Source: Cheilinus undulatus (Eukaryota > Chordata > Actinopteri > Labriformes > Labridae). Taken from it: a DNA stretch of 64,000 nucleotides. The first letter of the stretch is position 1, and each line of letters starts with the position of its first letter. Both the position numbers and the translations under genes were made by a program. Where the stretch lies: NCBI RefSeq assembly GCF_018320785.1, contig NC_054866.1:29737000-29800999 (forward strand), written 5' to 3'. Below are positions 11,301-39,659 of this stretch, piece after piece. The notes beneath the pieces are model-generated. The model saw only the letters and a list, made by a program, of their open reading frames with translations, searched no databases and was not told the DNA's origin.

Positions 11301-13690
11301 ACGTGACAGGATGACTGTTCAACAAAGGCTACTTTTCACATCCATCTGGACCTTCTGTTTGTCACATTCATTACGGGACAATCAGAGGGACAGAACTAAT
11401 ATTGTGATAGACATGTGAAGCCCCAAAAAGTAAACTACATAACATGGTACTCAACCCAGCAGGTAGCTGCTATCATCCTTAGCAATCAGTGGAGCCAGGT
11501 GGTGACTTGATCCTTGCTGAAACCAGAGAAGAGACAAATATCTTTTCTTCTTATACCAGCTTTCAGAGTGGCTTCTCGCTTGTCTTTCAATAAAGGGAAT
11601 GGTCCAGTTCTGATAAAACTGTCCCTGTTGCTACATCCAAGCTAATCACTCCTAATCACTACTAACTTATAGTAAAACTAAACCCCATCTGTAGCTACTA
11701 CAAATTCATGCTGTGACCAGTTGGCAGAAGAGATGATACATCATCTCTGTCAAGAAAAGCTTTTGGTACCATACTTTGCTCTTCTTTTTAACAATAAAAA
11801 TGGTCCAGTGTGATGGGAAAACTGCCACTGTGGCTACATCTAAGCTAACTGATGGTCACTTTGCAATACAAGTAGAGCTTGTTCTCCTCCAATGACAATG
11901 ATTGGTCAGATCATTCACTAGCTATGTTTATATGGACCCCTTGTAACCATAATAAATGCCTGATCTGAATAAAAATGCTTCATATAAACATTTTAATTGG
12001 AATAAAATTCTCCGATCCCAATAAACAGTTCTGTTGCTGGAACAACTTTTTACTTGAAACTTTAAGAGTTCAGAATTGTCGATCAGATAAGAACAAGAGA
12101 GTAAAACAACCAGATATTTTTGCATGGGGAGGAGTTGAAAAACAAAAAACAAGCGAATGACTGCATTTTATTTAAAACAAAGGTGTAGAAGAAGAATCTA
12201 CGGCAAATTTTCGTTAGATTTGACCAGTAGGACAATACTGCACACGTCAGAGCAGTTTTATTCAATTCAAATGCATGATGCATGAGTATGTACATCTGTA
12301 TCAGATGTTTTAGCATTCATGAGAATGAAGAAATTTAAATTTTCAACCAGAATAAATTTAATTAGAATGTGAAAAAAAAATTGATCTGCCTAATGTCGGA
12401 CATAGAATCTGGCCAATCCATCAGCTTCACAAGGTTATTGGAATTTTCATGAAGAAAAGGCTTCACAGAAAGAGAAGAACAGAGTATAGGGTAAGAGAAG
12501 AGCTGAGGAGTTGAGGGGTTTTCATCAACCTTTATATCAGCTACCAGCCAGCATTATTCCTCCTAATCTAAATCTACTGACTGGACTGAACTGCTTAATC
12601 TGACATCCTTTAGCCATCTTTCATGAACTGTCCCTCTGTCACAATCAATCTGACTGGAGATGATAAAGATGTTCTGCAGAGAGCGAATGCCCTCAGCCTT
12701 GAGGAGTTGGGCGTTCAGGGAGACAGACATCGCTTATGAGGAGCCATCAGCAGAGTTTTGGAGGCTTGCGTAGCCTAGAACAAAGCGAGTCTGAAGTGTA
12801 CCCTTCTGGGATAAACAAAATTGTCTCATTTAGAAAAAACTGTTCTGGCATATGTTTTGTCCATAGCTGTAATATGTTTGTGCAAACAAGGCCTTAAATC
12901 AAGCTCTAAATAGCCTAGATGTTTCTACATTTGATCATTTCTCTTTTTCAAAACAATCACCATTGTCTCTTTAGTATTGATTTCCCTCTTCTGAATTTAT
13001 TTTGTATTCACACACGGTTGAGTCCGGTCACTTTGGATGTTCTGCTTGCCGTAATAGGCCAATCTATAAGAGTCTGATTTAATCAGGAAACTGACAGAGC
13101 CATCTTCGAGTCTGTAAGAATCACGGTGTGACCCCATTAGTGAAAACATCCCGAGTACTCACCCTGTGCACTCTGCTCTGTTACAGCTGAGAGGCCATGG
13201 AACAGAAGGGGGTTTCATTCAGAGAGTGAAGGGAGAGGGAGAGAGGGCCGAAACACAGGAAATCAGAGAAGGAAGGAAAATTTTCAATACATCTGCCCAG
13301 CTATTCATCTCTCTGTTTTACCTTACACAACCTCTAAGATTCATTAACACACTTCACAGCACGGCATCACATCATCTATTCTTAGTGTGTACCTGTGTGA
13401 GCATGTTTATCCTTGTGTTACATTTAACCATGCACTATAAAAAGACATCACACAATCACAGTTACTCACTAATGAATCCCTAAAGTAGTAAATTGATGTT
13501 TTGCTCTAAGCCCACACCCACAGAGAGCCTCCTACTATGACATCACTACCTGCCCCAGCACTGCCCCCCTGTGGACAAGTGGTGTTTGCATGCGTACATG
13601 GCTTTCATGCATAAATGTGGGTTGGGTGGGGGGACACTTACCAGCCACACACACCAGAAGAGAAGAGAAGAAGAGCAAAATAGTTTCCAT
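5359..13690 (-). CDS. fxyd6: FXYD6 (phosphohippolin), Na,K-ATPase regulator
   Basis: Small type I membrane protein of the FXYD family, which binds Na,K-ATPase and tunes its ion affinity at the plasma membrane. Coding exons, 5' to 3': 13690-13642, 13186-13163, 10230-10195, 10078-10004, 9801-9765, 9661-9612, 5396-5359. All have GT-AG borders and phases match throughout, giving 309 nt and 102 residues. Exon 1 encodes a signal peptide starting METILLFFSSLLVCVA. The family signature P-F-I-Y-D-Y-E spans exons 3 and 4, then L-R-I-C-G-L begins the membrane helix, which ends in L-I-L-S. The cytoplasmic tail runs RRCRCSINQKP then APGDEE and ENLIVSK, and ends AKETPAEN. APGDEE and the C-terminal AEN match my memory of human FXYD6 better than other paralogues. 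The ATG lies 5 nt inside its exon, so noncoding leader exons must lie upstream. The first Gly of the usual GG pair is Cys. Confidence 0.93.
6590..6820 (-). repeat. LINE-type fragment, degraded
   Basis: The sequence resembles a fish repeat with cues such as 'ccatctgtccttccatcttc', 'ctcctcctggaggattccc' and 'gtggacatgcctgg'. On the minus strand it reads like a worn non-LTR retrotransposon coding segment with GMST-, LEGL- and EELEN-like words. Family assignment is from memory and uncertain. Confidence 0.45.
8315..9060. repeat. Degenerate ~20-bp tandem array, purine-rich on plus strand
   Basis: About 745 bp of variants of GTGGCAAAAATGGGTGAAAA follow head to tail. Units vary from about 19 to 25 bp with frequent substitutions. 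The plus strand is nearly free of C while the minus strand is pyrimidine-rich, which creates several Phe/Leu/Pro-rich open frames on the minus strand that are low-complexity artefacts. The array lies in the long last intron of fxyd6. Confidence 0.85.
9182..9361 (-). repeat. tRNA-derived SINE with decayed target duplication
   Basis: On the minus strand the head reads GGTTTAGCTCAGTTGGTAG followed by AGCAGGCGCC, a tRNA D-arm/anticodon-like region with a degraded box B about 30 nt on. It ends in a long G/A-rich tail. Flanks CTTGATGAAAATTTC (9167-9181) and CTTGATGACAGTTTC (9362-9376) match at 13 of 15 positions and look like an old target duplication. It lies in the last intron of fxyd6. Confidence 0.75.
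9833..9863. repeat. Perfect 13-bp inverted repeat with 5-nt loop
   Basis: CGTTTCATTATCA at 9833-9845 pairs without mismatch to 9851-9863, separated by TTACC. It lies in the fxyd6 intron about 30 nt upstream (in transcript sense) of the exon at 9801-9765, within reach of the branch-point region of that intron. Confidence 0.8.
11925..12400. repeat. Possible MITE-like interspersed repeat
   Basis: One end has 'gtttatatggacccc' and repeated 'ttggaataaa' words. The other end has mirrored 'aataaatttaattagaat' words. This resembles small fish DNA elements with AT-rich inverted ends, but no clean terminal repeat or target duplication could be drawn. It lies in an intron of fxyd6. Confidence 0.3.
13163..13186 (-). 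CDS. fxyd6: fxyd6 24-nt microexon
   Basis: Exactly 24 nt bounded by an acceptor preceded by a pyrimidine tract and a GTGAGTAC donor. It is phase 1 at both ends, the same phase as its neighbours, and adds A-V-T-E-Q-S-A-Q-like residues between the signal peptide and the FXYD motif without a stop. Skipping it also leaves the frame open, so it could be constitutive or alternative. Confidence 0.75.
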
Positions 13691-14619
13691 GGCAACTGTT
13701 GACATAGAGTAGTAAAGAGGGAGGGCGAGAAAGAATAAAGGAAAGACAAATAATATGTATGTTACTGTCCCCTTCACTAATCGAGCACATTAAATGCATT
13801 TTAACACAAACATATAAAATTCATGACCCAGCTCACAGACATCACACATATAGAGTGGTAGGTGAATCACAGCATAAAGCACTGGCTCTATCTAAACCTC
13901 TGTAGACTAACGTATGTAAAGAGCCTACAGTTAGAGTTTCTATCTTGTATAATGATCCATGTTCAGAGCCACCACACATGTTCTCTTTTCCTGGCAGAGA
14001 TTTCTCCCTCCCCCCTGTGGAAATCACACAACCTTGGCCTAATTTCATCTAAATTATTCAATGCACATTCTCTCAAAAAGAACATTTTCATGTTGAGCTA
14101 TTTGCATAAAATAATACATAATAAAAGCAGGATCGATTAAGCCAAAGTAGCTGCATTACAGCAGGCTCTCAGCTTTTCAGAAACAGTGATTCAAATAGGA
14201 AATACCTGCATTGAATGCAGTGACATTTTGTTTTACACATCTATGGTCTTAACAGGATCAACAATAGACAAACAACTTTTCAGGGATAAGACCAAAAAAA
14301 CCTTCAGGGAAATAGACATTCAGTGTTGGAAAATCTTCAGATTAACATCAGTGTTCAATGAAAAATAATTTTTAAAACTCGCTCATTGCTGGTCTGTACA
14401 TTGCTGCTACCCCCAGATTAAAAAAAAGATTTTCCCAATAAGAAGAACCCAATTGTCTTTTCTAACTGGCTAATCAGCTGAGGAGGAGGCAGTCCCTTGG
14501 GTTGTGTCAAAATCACACTGCCTATTTCCTATATGGTGAGCTTTTTATAATAGACTTTAATATGTATATATCTACTGCTGAAACTGATATTTCAATATGG
14601 TTGGATTTGGCCTCAAGGG

Positions 14620-14663
14620 GACGCTAGAGAAAAAGCAGTTTTTAGCACTTTTTCTCCAGCGTC
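14620..14663. repeat. Hairpin: 16-bp stem with one mismatch, 12-nt loop
   Basis: GACGCTAGAGAAAAAG (14620-14635) pairs with CTTTTTCTCCAGCGTC (14648-14663) with a single A-C mismatch. It lies upstream of the fxyd6 start in intergenic or leader-intron DNA. It is too short for a microRNA precursor and may be part of an unrecognised repeat. Confidence 0.75.
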
Positions 14664-14889
14664 GTTCTCAAGAGTGGAGGTTTACACATGAGGCATTTTC
14701 ACATGAGGCACTTCCTGCCTGAGCAAATTGCTCCCATTCCCCTTTCCCCCCTGCTGGTCTCCTTTCACTTTAGTAACATTTATCCACACCCAAGAACACT
14801 TGTGTATTTACACAGTCCAATACCAGAAGTGGCGTAATTTGCCAGTACAACAAATTTCATGTTTTATTCAACTTAATTTTTTTTTATGC

Positions 14890-15180
14890 TAGCCACATAT
14901 TTAACATTACTTTGTTAGCCAATTTAGCTATTTTAGCTTTAGCTAAAACTAAAAGAATTAGCAGTTATGCCACCATTTGCGTAACTGCTTCTAAAACACG
15001 TCTGGCTTTAGTGAACGTAGCATAAACTACATAGCTTGGTTGGCTTTAACTTCAGCTACATTGGCTACATAGCTGCATTCCTACTTAGCTTATGTAGCTT
15101 ACATAGGTTTCATAGCTAATGTAGCTAACATAGCTAATGTTGCTTCATTAGCTGCATTGGAATGTTTTCATTGAGGACAA
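14890..15180. repeat. Cluster of degenerate TAGCT-type repeats
   Basis: The words 'catagct', 'tagctaatg' and 'gtagctaac' recur many times. The densest part, 15050-15160, looks like a decayed tandem array of a ~14-16 bp unit close to CATAGCTAATGTAG. No gene is evident in 13700-17640 around it. Confidence 0.5.
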
Positions 15181-15715
15181 GCTTTTCTCTTGTAAGTAGA
15201 CTGTTTTCTCGACTTTATTTAATGTTTTGATTAGGTAGACTTTTTACTTTTCACTTTTGGTACCCTTACCTAAACCTTTACCATAACCATGAACTGAAAT
15301 TAATTTTGTTTCTATTTTTAAAGTTGCAGCATGTATTTCCTGTCTGGCAGAAGTGGTGTCTCACATTAGTGATCTGCAATGGCTGGTTTATGAGAGCTTA
15401 GGTCTACAGCCAGACTGTCCTGGAAATTCATACATTTCATAACTGGTCTTAGCTGTAGTTCGCATTCAGTGCTAGCAATATACGTAATAGTGCTAACACA
15501 TTAAGAGCAGATGATAAAGCTGGTCCACAATACAGCTGCTAAATATAAGACTGCTGAAATTTGTCATTGTGAACACATCACTGAAGAGGAACACCATTCT
15601 GGCTTTAACACTCTGTTAAAACCAAATCAACTCGACAATGAACCCATAATAACTTTTTAAAATCCCTCCAATAATATCTGATGCATGCTCCTAAACTGTG
15701 ACTAAGGTTCTACAG

Positions 15716-15790
15716 TTAAGCGTCCTTGGGTTTCTTGAAAGGCGCTATATAAATTCAAGATATTATTATTATTATTATTATTATTATTAT
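15716..15790 (+). repeat. LINE-type 3' tail ending in (ATT)n microsatellite
   Basis: The phrase 'cttgaaaggcgctatataaatt' followed by a pure (ATT)n run at 15761-15790 is typical of the 3' end of L2/CR1-like retrotransposons in fish. Only the extreme 3' tail is present. Confidence 0.55.
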
Positions 15791-17644
15791 GAAAAATCAG
15801 TACTTTTGAGTGACAGTGCTTCTTTCTTTCTAAATGTAAACAAATGCATCATAATGTGATCAAAATGAGGAAATGCTGAGTTCTTTGCATAAAACACCCA
15901 CAAACACAGACTTAACCGATAGTTATTGTACTGCACTCTCGTTCACATATTTGATAATAGCCCATTGCACTTCTATTTGTACTAATGCAGACAAAATATC
16001 TGGCAATGGATTATTCATCAACATTCAGATGACATCAAATTAACTACATGGGTCAGTACATTCCATCAAAAGTGCTCATAGTACAGTCCAATACTCAAAT
16101 CCTTTCCATACTTTTTTGTAGCTAATAGAAAACTACAATAGCACTTGCTGCATTGTAATCAACCACTTCAATGTAAGAAGCAATCTGAGATATACAAAAG
16201 AATCCCTCATATTGTAATCTTAACTTCTCCCTCTTAGGGGCTTGATTTGACAGCAATGTATTTGATAAAAGAATAGATACAGATACATGTAATAGAAAGA
16301 GACAAAGCAGTGCAACAAATATTAAACTCTGACAACACAATCTATTGAAGCTTCTTTAAAGGAGTCCAAGGTCAAACTTATGGCACTGTTAGGCTGTCTG
16401 ACAGTTCAGTCAGTCCACCTGACCTGTCTGCATCCATGCATTTGTATATGTCTATTCATCCAACTCACTGTGTCCATTTATGTCCATTTGCCCATCAGGC
16501 TGTTTAACCATCTGTGTAAGCAGAGAAGCACATGGTGCACTTAAACGCACAGAGTCCATTTGAGTCATTAGCAGAGGTAGCTGCTGTAGCAGTCCTGCAC
16601 AGCTAATGATGTGCATTGTACTTCTGATATTCAATTTGTGGGCCCTCACGCAGATGTCAGCTGTGCAACGGTAACCTGGACATTTATGAAGTAATGGGAT
16701 ACAAGATGACAACTGAAGAGGACATGAACTATGGCTTAAAAAAACAAAAAATTCTCAACATTTATTTAGTTTTAGGATGCAGAGGAAAATTGATCCCAGA
16801 GACTAAGATGCAAAAGGTAGTGAGATAATATTTATTTTACTTGCAGACATGCCACTTAAGTATTTTTAATAGGACTTGCTGTAGAAAAATACAGTGTGAC
16901 AAGTCCCACATTCAAGCCTATGTTCATATTATAGTATAGCCTTAAAATATGACTCAACAATGACTAGATTTATGCTTTGGTAGTGGGAAAGTATCCCTTG
17001 TTTTTGATTAAATGAATTGTTTAGCAGAAGGATTGAACACTTTCGGGTTCTGAGTCACAATCTTAGGAGCTGAGCACCCCTTAAGGTCTGATCCTAAAAA
17101 TGCCCAGGTAGCATGGTGAGTTCCTCACCCATTTAGAAGGGAAATGACTTCTTACAAGGGCTGCATACTCTTTACAGTAAGTCTAAACACTGAAGTACTG
17201 ATGCCATGAATACATATGAGACAAAAAAGAATTTCTCTCTCGTAAAGGATTAACATTTTAGTCATGACTACACAGAAAAGACTGGAAAGACTGAAAGCTT
17301 TTAAGTATTTTCTCAAGGTCTTATTTTTAATGCAGGTTGAAGCATTGAGAGGAAAATGGTGCGTTCAGAGAGGCCATTTTATAAAGCAGTTTAATGCAGA
17401 AATGAATGATGACATGTGACAGGTGTTTGAAAGAATATCTGTCACAACTTCAATGACACATTTCTCTTTTTACATGAGAGGTATTGATCGACAGCTGCCC
17501 CAAAACTGTACATCTCTCACATTCCCTTCTGACACATTCATAAACACTGATCCAGATCAGGTACAACATAATGTAGGTCATTATTCACCATAATACACAG
17601 TGACCTTTACATGGAAGCATACTGCTATGTCATCTCAGAGAAAC

Positions 17645-17945
17645 ATGTAGAGTGCCTGTAAGATGTATTCACCCCTTTGGATCTTTTACCCTTTAATTTT
17701 ATATGAATTTAGTAGATGCACCTTTGGTGGCTGCAAACACAGCTCTGAGTCTGTGTGGATAGGTCTCAATCAGGCTTGCACATCTGGACACAGCAGTTTT
17801 ACTTCATTCTTCTTTGTAAAACTGCTCAAGCTCTGTCAGTATGTATGGGGATCAGGTGTTAACAGCCCTTTACAAGTCCATCCACAAATTCCCTATTTGA
17901 TTATTTGTTTTTTCTACTTTTAAGATGTAGATGTTCTGGTGATTC
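17645..17945 (+). repeat. Common fish DNA-transposon-type repeat, one end
   Basis: It begins 'gagtgcctgtaagatgtattcaccc' and contains 'ggtctcaatcaggcttgcacatctgg', phrases I recognise from a very common teleost interspersed repeat with Tc1/mariner-like ends. The second terminus is not found, so the copy is truncated. Confidence 0.5.
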
Positions 17946-17957
17946 GTGATATTTACA

Positions 17958-18085
17958 ATTTCATTTACAATTTCATTTAGCAGACGCTTTTATCAAAAGG
18001 GACTTACAACTGGGACTGGTGATCCTGGCAAAAAAGATCTTGCCCCACTGGACACACATGCTCTGACTGGGATTTGAATTTTTGT
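17958..18085 (+). repeat. Short common teleost interspersed repeat
   Basis: It carries 'catttagcagacgctttta' and 'gggacttacaactggg', a phrase found dispersed in many teleost genomes, ending in a 'gggatttgaat' motif. The family name is not certain. A 14-bp direct duplication (tttacaatttcatt) sits at its left edge. Confidence 0.5.
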
Positions 18086-18099
18086 TATATATTTTGTAT

Positions 18100-21000
18100 C
18101 TCTACACTAAAGCAGAGTATCAACACTTTGTTTTCTATCACTCATTCAAATTGGAAACAACATTTCCATGAAAGTAAAAAAACGTTATTCCAGCCACGGA
18201 AAACATATGAAGGTGAATAATAAATAATTTGGACAAGAGAAAGCTACAACACCATTTGCAAAACTCTTTACAGCCAAGGGCAGAACAAGAAAAGATAAGT
18301 CTGTCATTGAGAGACTAATGGATTGGGAGTCATCTTGCTGAGAGAGTTGTTAATGGAGCAGATATGATGATAAGTGTTCAGGGTTAAGTGGCCCGTTGGA
18401 CAACTTCCACTGACACAGAAAGAACCAAAGATACTCTGAAGTCAAAGTTACACTCACAAACTCTGCATTGTCCATTCACACCACCACACCTGCCCAACTT
18501 TAAAGGGAGATTTCTGTATTTTTGGATGGGTATAGTTTCTCAGCATAATTTAATGAGGTTAAGGTAAAAAATTGCCAATAAAAACAATATTGCCTCAAAT
18601 GTACAGTGTATTGAAAAATTTTGAAGCACAGCTGGCTAAGCTAAAACAACTAAAAAATGAGCAATTTCAGTGTACACAGAGGAACTATTTCAACACATGG
18701 AGATTCAGCTAAAAGAGAGAGAAGAGAAACTTTAGTGGTGACTAGTTAGCAGGAGAGCCCTGCGTTACCAGCTGGGATAGGTGTGGAAACGGTGAGTCCC
18801 TGCCCACATTGAGAGCTGCTGCTGCTGCTGTCCCGAGTGGGACTTATCAACACTTCAGGACATTTTTGATCGAGGATAGTGGCTTACAGACACCTGCAGC
18901 CTGCATCACTCCCCATCCAGAGTTCCCTGCTGGACACTGCTGTTTTACATTACTTCTTTAACTTTCTGTGGATAAATTGGAGAAACTGACCCTGACCTGA
19001 AAACCTAATGGAACTTTGTCATCAAGGTAAGTTTATGGCTGTTGTTTTATTCTCCTGATGGCTGATGACTGAACAAGCTACAGTCCACACAATATGTTCA
19101 CTTTGTGTAAACAGTGTGTCAGCTGTTGAAGTGGAAAACTGAGCTGAAATAACTGTACCTATCTGCGCTGCTATATAGCCCAGCTTCCCCAGTGTTTAAA
19201 GGGGCAATGCTCACTGAAATCACTGGAGACTAATGGTCCTACTGTTGACTTGTAACTCATACAACCCAACTCAAAAAATACAGAAATATCCCTTTAAGGA
19301 CACACCTTAGTATTTGTACCCACATTAAAAAAAGCTATTAATTCAGTGTTCATTGCGGGGTTAATGAGAGAAAACTATTTCTCTAGACAATACTAGTATA
19401 ATTACAGTTTTCCAAGGTGCAGCAGTCTGACTAACTTAAAATTGCACAATTAATGCACCAATATCTTACAGTTTCAAAAAAAAAAAAAAAAAAAAAAACA
19501 GGTCGAACTGGATTGTAAAAATGATGCAACAAGGAGTAAAAAAAATCTTGATTTCCTGTTTATTTTTTCTGTTTTGATTTAGTGATGAGATATGTTTGAG
19601 CCATTTCACAGCTAAATAAAAAATGTTTTTATTGGTTTAGTGGTCCAAAATTTGAAATACAGTAAAATTTTACCATGTTTTTAAAATGTTAATCACAGTT
19701 TTCCAGTGTGGAAAAATCATCTTTTGAAAAAAGGGGTATTTTTAGCCATTAGTGGGCCAGTCTCACATGTTTGCCCAGTGAGAATCCCAAAGGGAATTTG
19801 GCAGACATTCATTCCTCAGTGTAATGTTTCATGTAGCTTTTCAGCACCAGGCTTTTCTCTCCCTGGGTATGAAATATGGCACCTGAGTTGCAGGCTCCCT
19901 ATCTGTCCTTAACACACCAAATCTCCACTAGTGTTGACCAGTATCTAGTCCCATTACCAGACTTCCCTTTGTCTGACAGGAGAAACCAAGAAACAGTCAG
20001 ACAGCTTGACTTTATCTGTGTGCTGAGCACAAGGGAAAAGCAGGAGAAGGGCTGTGTTTCTGTAATATGGAGAGAAAGAGAGGGCAGGCAGGAGATAAGC
20101 AGACAGGGACGGGCATAATTTGGCAGGAGACTTCAAGGTGAAGGGCACTGTCAGTGTTGAATACACAGAGAAAGGTCAGGAAGTGTGGCGATGCAAAGAA
20201 AAACAGGTGAGCAAAGGGACAACAGAATGAAAAGTAAAGATGGCAGTCGAATAAAGTGAATGAACAGTGAAGGAGACGATGATCTCAATTTTACATCATA
20301 GCAAATATCTGAGATTCTGAGATTCAAACTTCTGCTGCACAAAAACAGAATAATAAGAAACAGACTCAAGGTCATGGATCAAAAACTATTTCCAAACAGA
20401 GTGTGCTTTCAGTGTTTATGAATGCTTTTACAGCCTGGTACACCCCACCAACCCCCTTTATCAAGGTCAATACTGAGTGCCCTTTTAGCATCGTTTATCT
20501 GCGCTTCTTCCTCTTTGAATGGAAGCTTTTTCATGTAAGACTGATGTACATCCTGTGCCATTTTATGGACGTTTTATAGATGGACATGGATCTTTCTTTA
20601 AGGGCATAATACATGGTAAACGAATGGCCCTGATGCCTTTTATGTGTAAAAAAAATATGTAGAACAAAAGTCACAGCACAGTAGATACATTCTTAGTTTT
20701 TCCAGCATATATTCACAAATGTGGAGCTCAGTAAGTCACACCATAGGTCTAACATAAAAAATCATCAACACTTACGACTGCTATCATAATCATATTAGAT
20801 CGCCATGACAACAATGTGCGTCGTTCAATGTCCAGATATCTCCATGGTAACTGCATCCAACTGGACATTTTGGCGCCGGAGTAAAATGGGGTTAGATGGG
20901 AATCACATCTCGTGAAAAAAGGATAACCTTAGTGAGAGTAAACAGGAACGAGGGGCGTGGTACGCAGCTCTGAAGTCATCGTTCACTGGTGGGAATAAAC

Positions 21001-21400
21001 TTTCTCATCTGATTCTGTTTAAATTGATTCATAAATAACCAGGCGACGTCATCTTTTGAGGGAGTGATTTCAAATTAAGAGGCTACATGTTTCAGTGGCA
21101 CGCGGACAATAACAGCGCACAGATAACGTCTCCGTTGTGTTATCAAAAGGAACTGCCTGGTTGACGAAGACTGGATTCAGTGAAAGACTCACAGTAAACA
21201 ATGGTAAAGGATTACAAAAATGGTGCGTGACGTATGCGCGTCCATCAACCTGTGGATCGTCTGATGCTGAGCAGAGAACGTGACTTTATCCTCTTTCTGA
21301 TTCCCTCTCTATTATATACAGGATCATTTGTCCAATTATGCCTAATGATTCGATATCAGTGGGTTTATTGTCCCGCGCGTTGATCCAGGGCGCATTTATA
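18100..21400. other. Intergenic or fxyd6 leader-intron sequence
   Basis: No splice-consistent coding exon was found. It includes a poly(A) run at 19476-19498, a purine-rich stretch at 20020-20380, and a part with more CpG than its surroundings from about 20860 onward (for example near 20874, 20953 and 21234) that may belong to the fxyd6 promoter region. Confidence 0.45.
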
Positions 21401-21726
21401 TATATACATTTTTTTTTTTGGTTGTGGCGCGAAGGTTACAGTGAACAGAGCCAGCCGACACACCCTCAGTGTATAGCACTGATAAACAAGTAGCGTTGTA
21501 AATGGCTTCACTTCAGGTTGATGATGAGATGCCCAGTCGAGCGTAAAAATGCTGCATGCAGCACTTTAATTTGGCGTTACATTATTATCTTTTAATTTTA
21601 ATTAAATGATTTATTGATGTGCTGTTAGATTAAATGATGAACTGAAGCTCAGAGACATCTCTGTCAAGGCGATGATAGATAAAAAATAAAAGTCAGGACA
21701 ACAAATATACTCTCTTATCCACTTAC

Positions 21727-21790
21727 CTCTTGTTTCCCCCAGCAGACTGTTGGCCAACAAACTGATCTCCTCCCACAAACAAAAAAAAAA
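21727..21790 (-). other. Candidate 5' noncoding exon of fxyd6
   Basis: Minus-strand sequence ends in AAGAG followed by a GTAAGTGG donor at 21726, with no useful ATG. It lies between tmprss13 and the fxyd6 start, next to the CpG-richer stretch 20860-21560, where a promoter for the minus-strand fxyd6 transcript would be expected. It could join the acceptor at 13697-13696. The 5' limit is arbitrary and the link to fxyd6 is inference. Confidence 0.25.
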
Positions 21791-22660
21791 TCAATCAGCT
21801 TGTCTCAAAAGGTTTTAGATCCAAATGTTCTCATCTGTCAATATTTGCACACAGCTCACATCCACCTGCCCTGGGAAAATAGACGTGATGGGTAACAATG
21901 TGACTCCTGGAGTGACTGCTTGTTCAGCGTGTTCAACACCCTATTTTGCTGTCTCTCTCTCTCTCCCACTCACTCTCTTTCTCACACACACCATACCCAC
22001 CATAGACTCCCAGCATTATGTCAGCCTTGTGTGCGATTAAAAAGGACTAATGGTCAATTCTGTAATTATCTCCATATTAAGGATATTCCTTCATCTTTAT
22101 TTCATGTATACACAGTGATCCCACTCATTACACAAACAGAAAACTGTTAGTCAACACAGCCATTGTGCATAAATATGATCAGAGAACTTCAACACACATA
22201 GATAAAGACGCACAATGTAAGCAAAAATTCACAGTGTGCATAAAAGCAGGGGTTCAGGCACACAGACAGGGTGCCACTGCTTTCCTTCATCAAAGTGAAC
22301 ACATAAAGTGTCCTTACATGGTAAACAAAAAGTCTGTGTTTAAAAGATGTGTCCCTGAGAAGAAAAAGCACACCTCCACAATTGTTATAGAGAGTCATCG
22401 TTTCATCAGCACAGATCATATGAGAGAAGGGCCAGCCATCCTTTAAGCTTTCTTAAAATGCAAAGCATGAGTCAATTGTGTGATTGAGACACCAAAAACA
22501 GAGAGAATTAAATCAAAACTGCAAGAGTGAAGCCAGTGCATTGCGTTTTAGGTTAATGTGTTAAACAGTGGATGGATATATTATATGACACAGAACACAA
22601 GTCCTGTGTTTAAGTTGTGTATTCTGTTGTGCTTTAGCTCCTTGATGCCATCATGTAACT

Positions 22661-22666
22661 TTTAAT
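22661..22666 (-). promoter_or_regulatory. Candidate tmprss13 polyadenylation signal (ATTAAA)
   Basis: ATTAAA on the minus strand, about 111 nt after the tmprss13 stop codon. A canonical AATAAA is further away at 22101-22096. Either could be used. Confidence 0.35.
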
Positions 22667-22776
22667 CATCACTTCCTTCCTTCTTCTGAGTGTAAATCCA
22701 TCCGCCTCTCAGAGACGGCTTCACAGTGCAGGCTCATTGATGAAGAGGAAAGGTAGACGACCAGCGGCCTTAGCCA

Positions 22777-39639
<16,863 letters not shown>

Positions 39640-39659
39640 CGGACTCAGGTCAACAAAGT

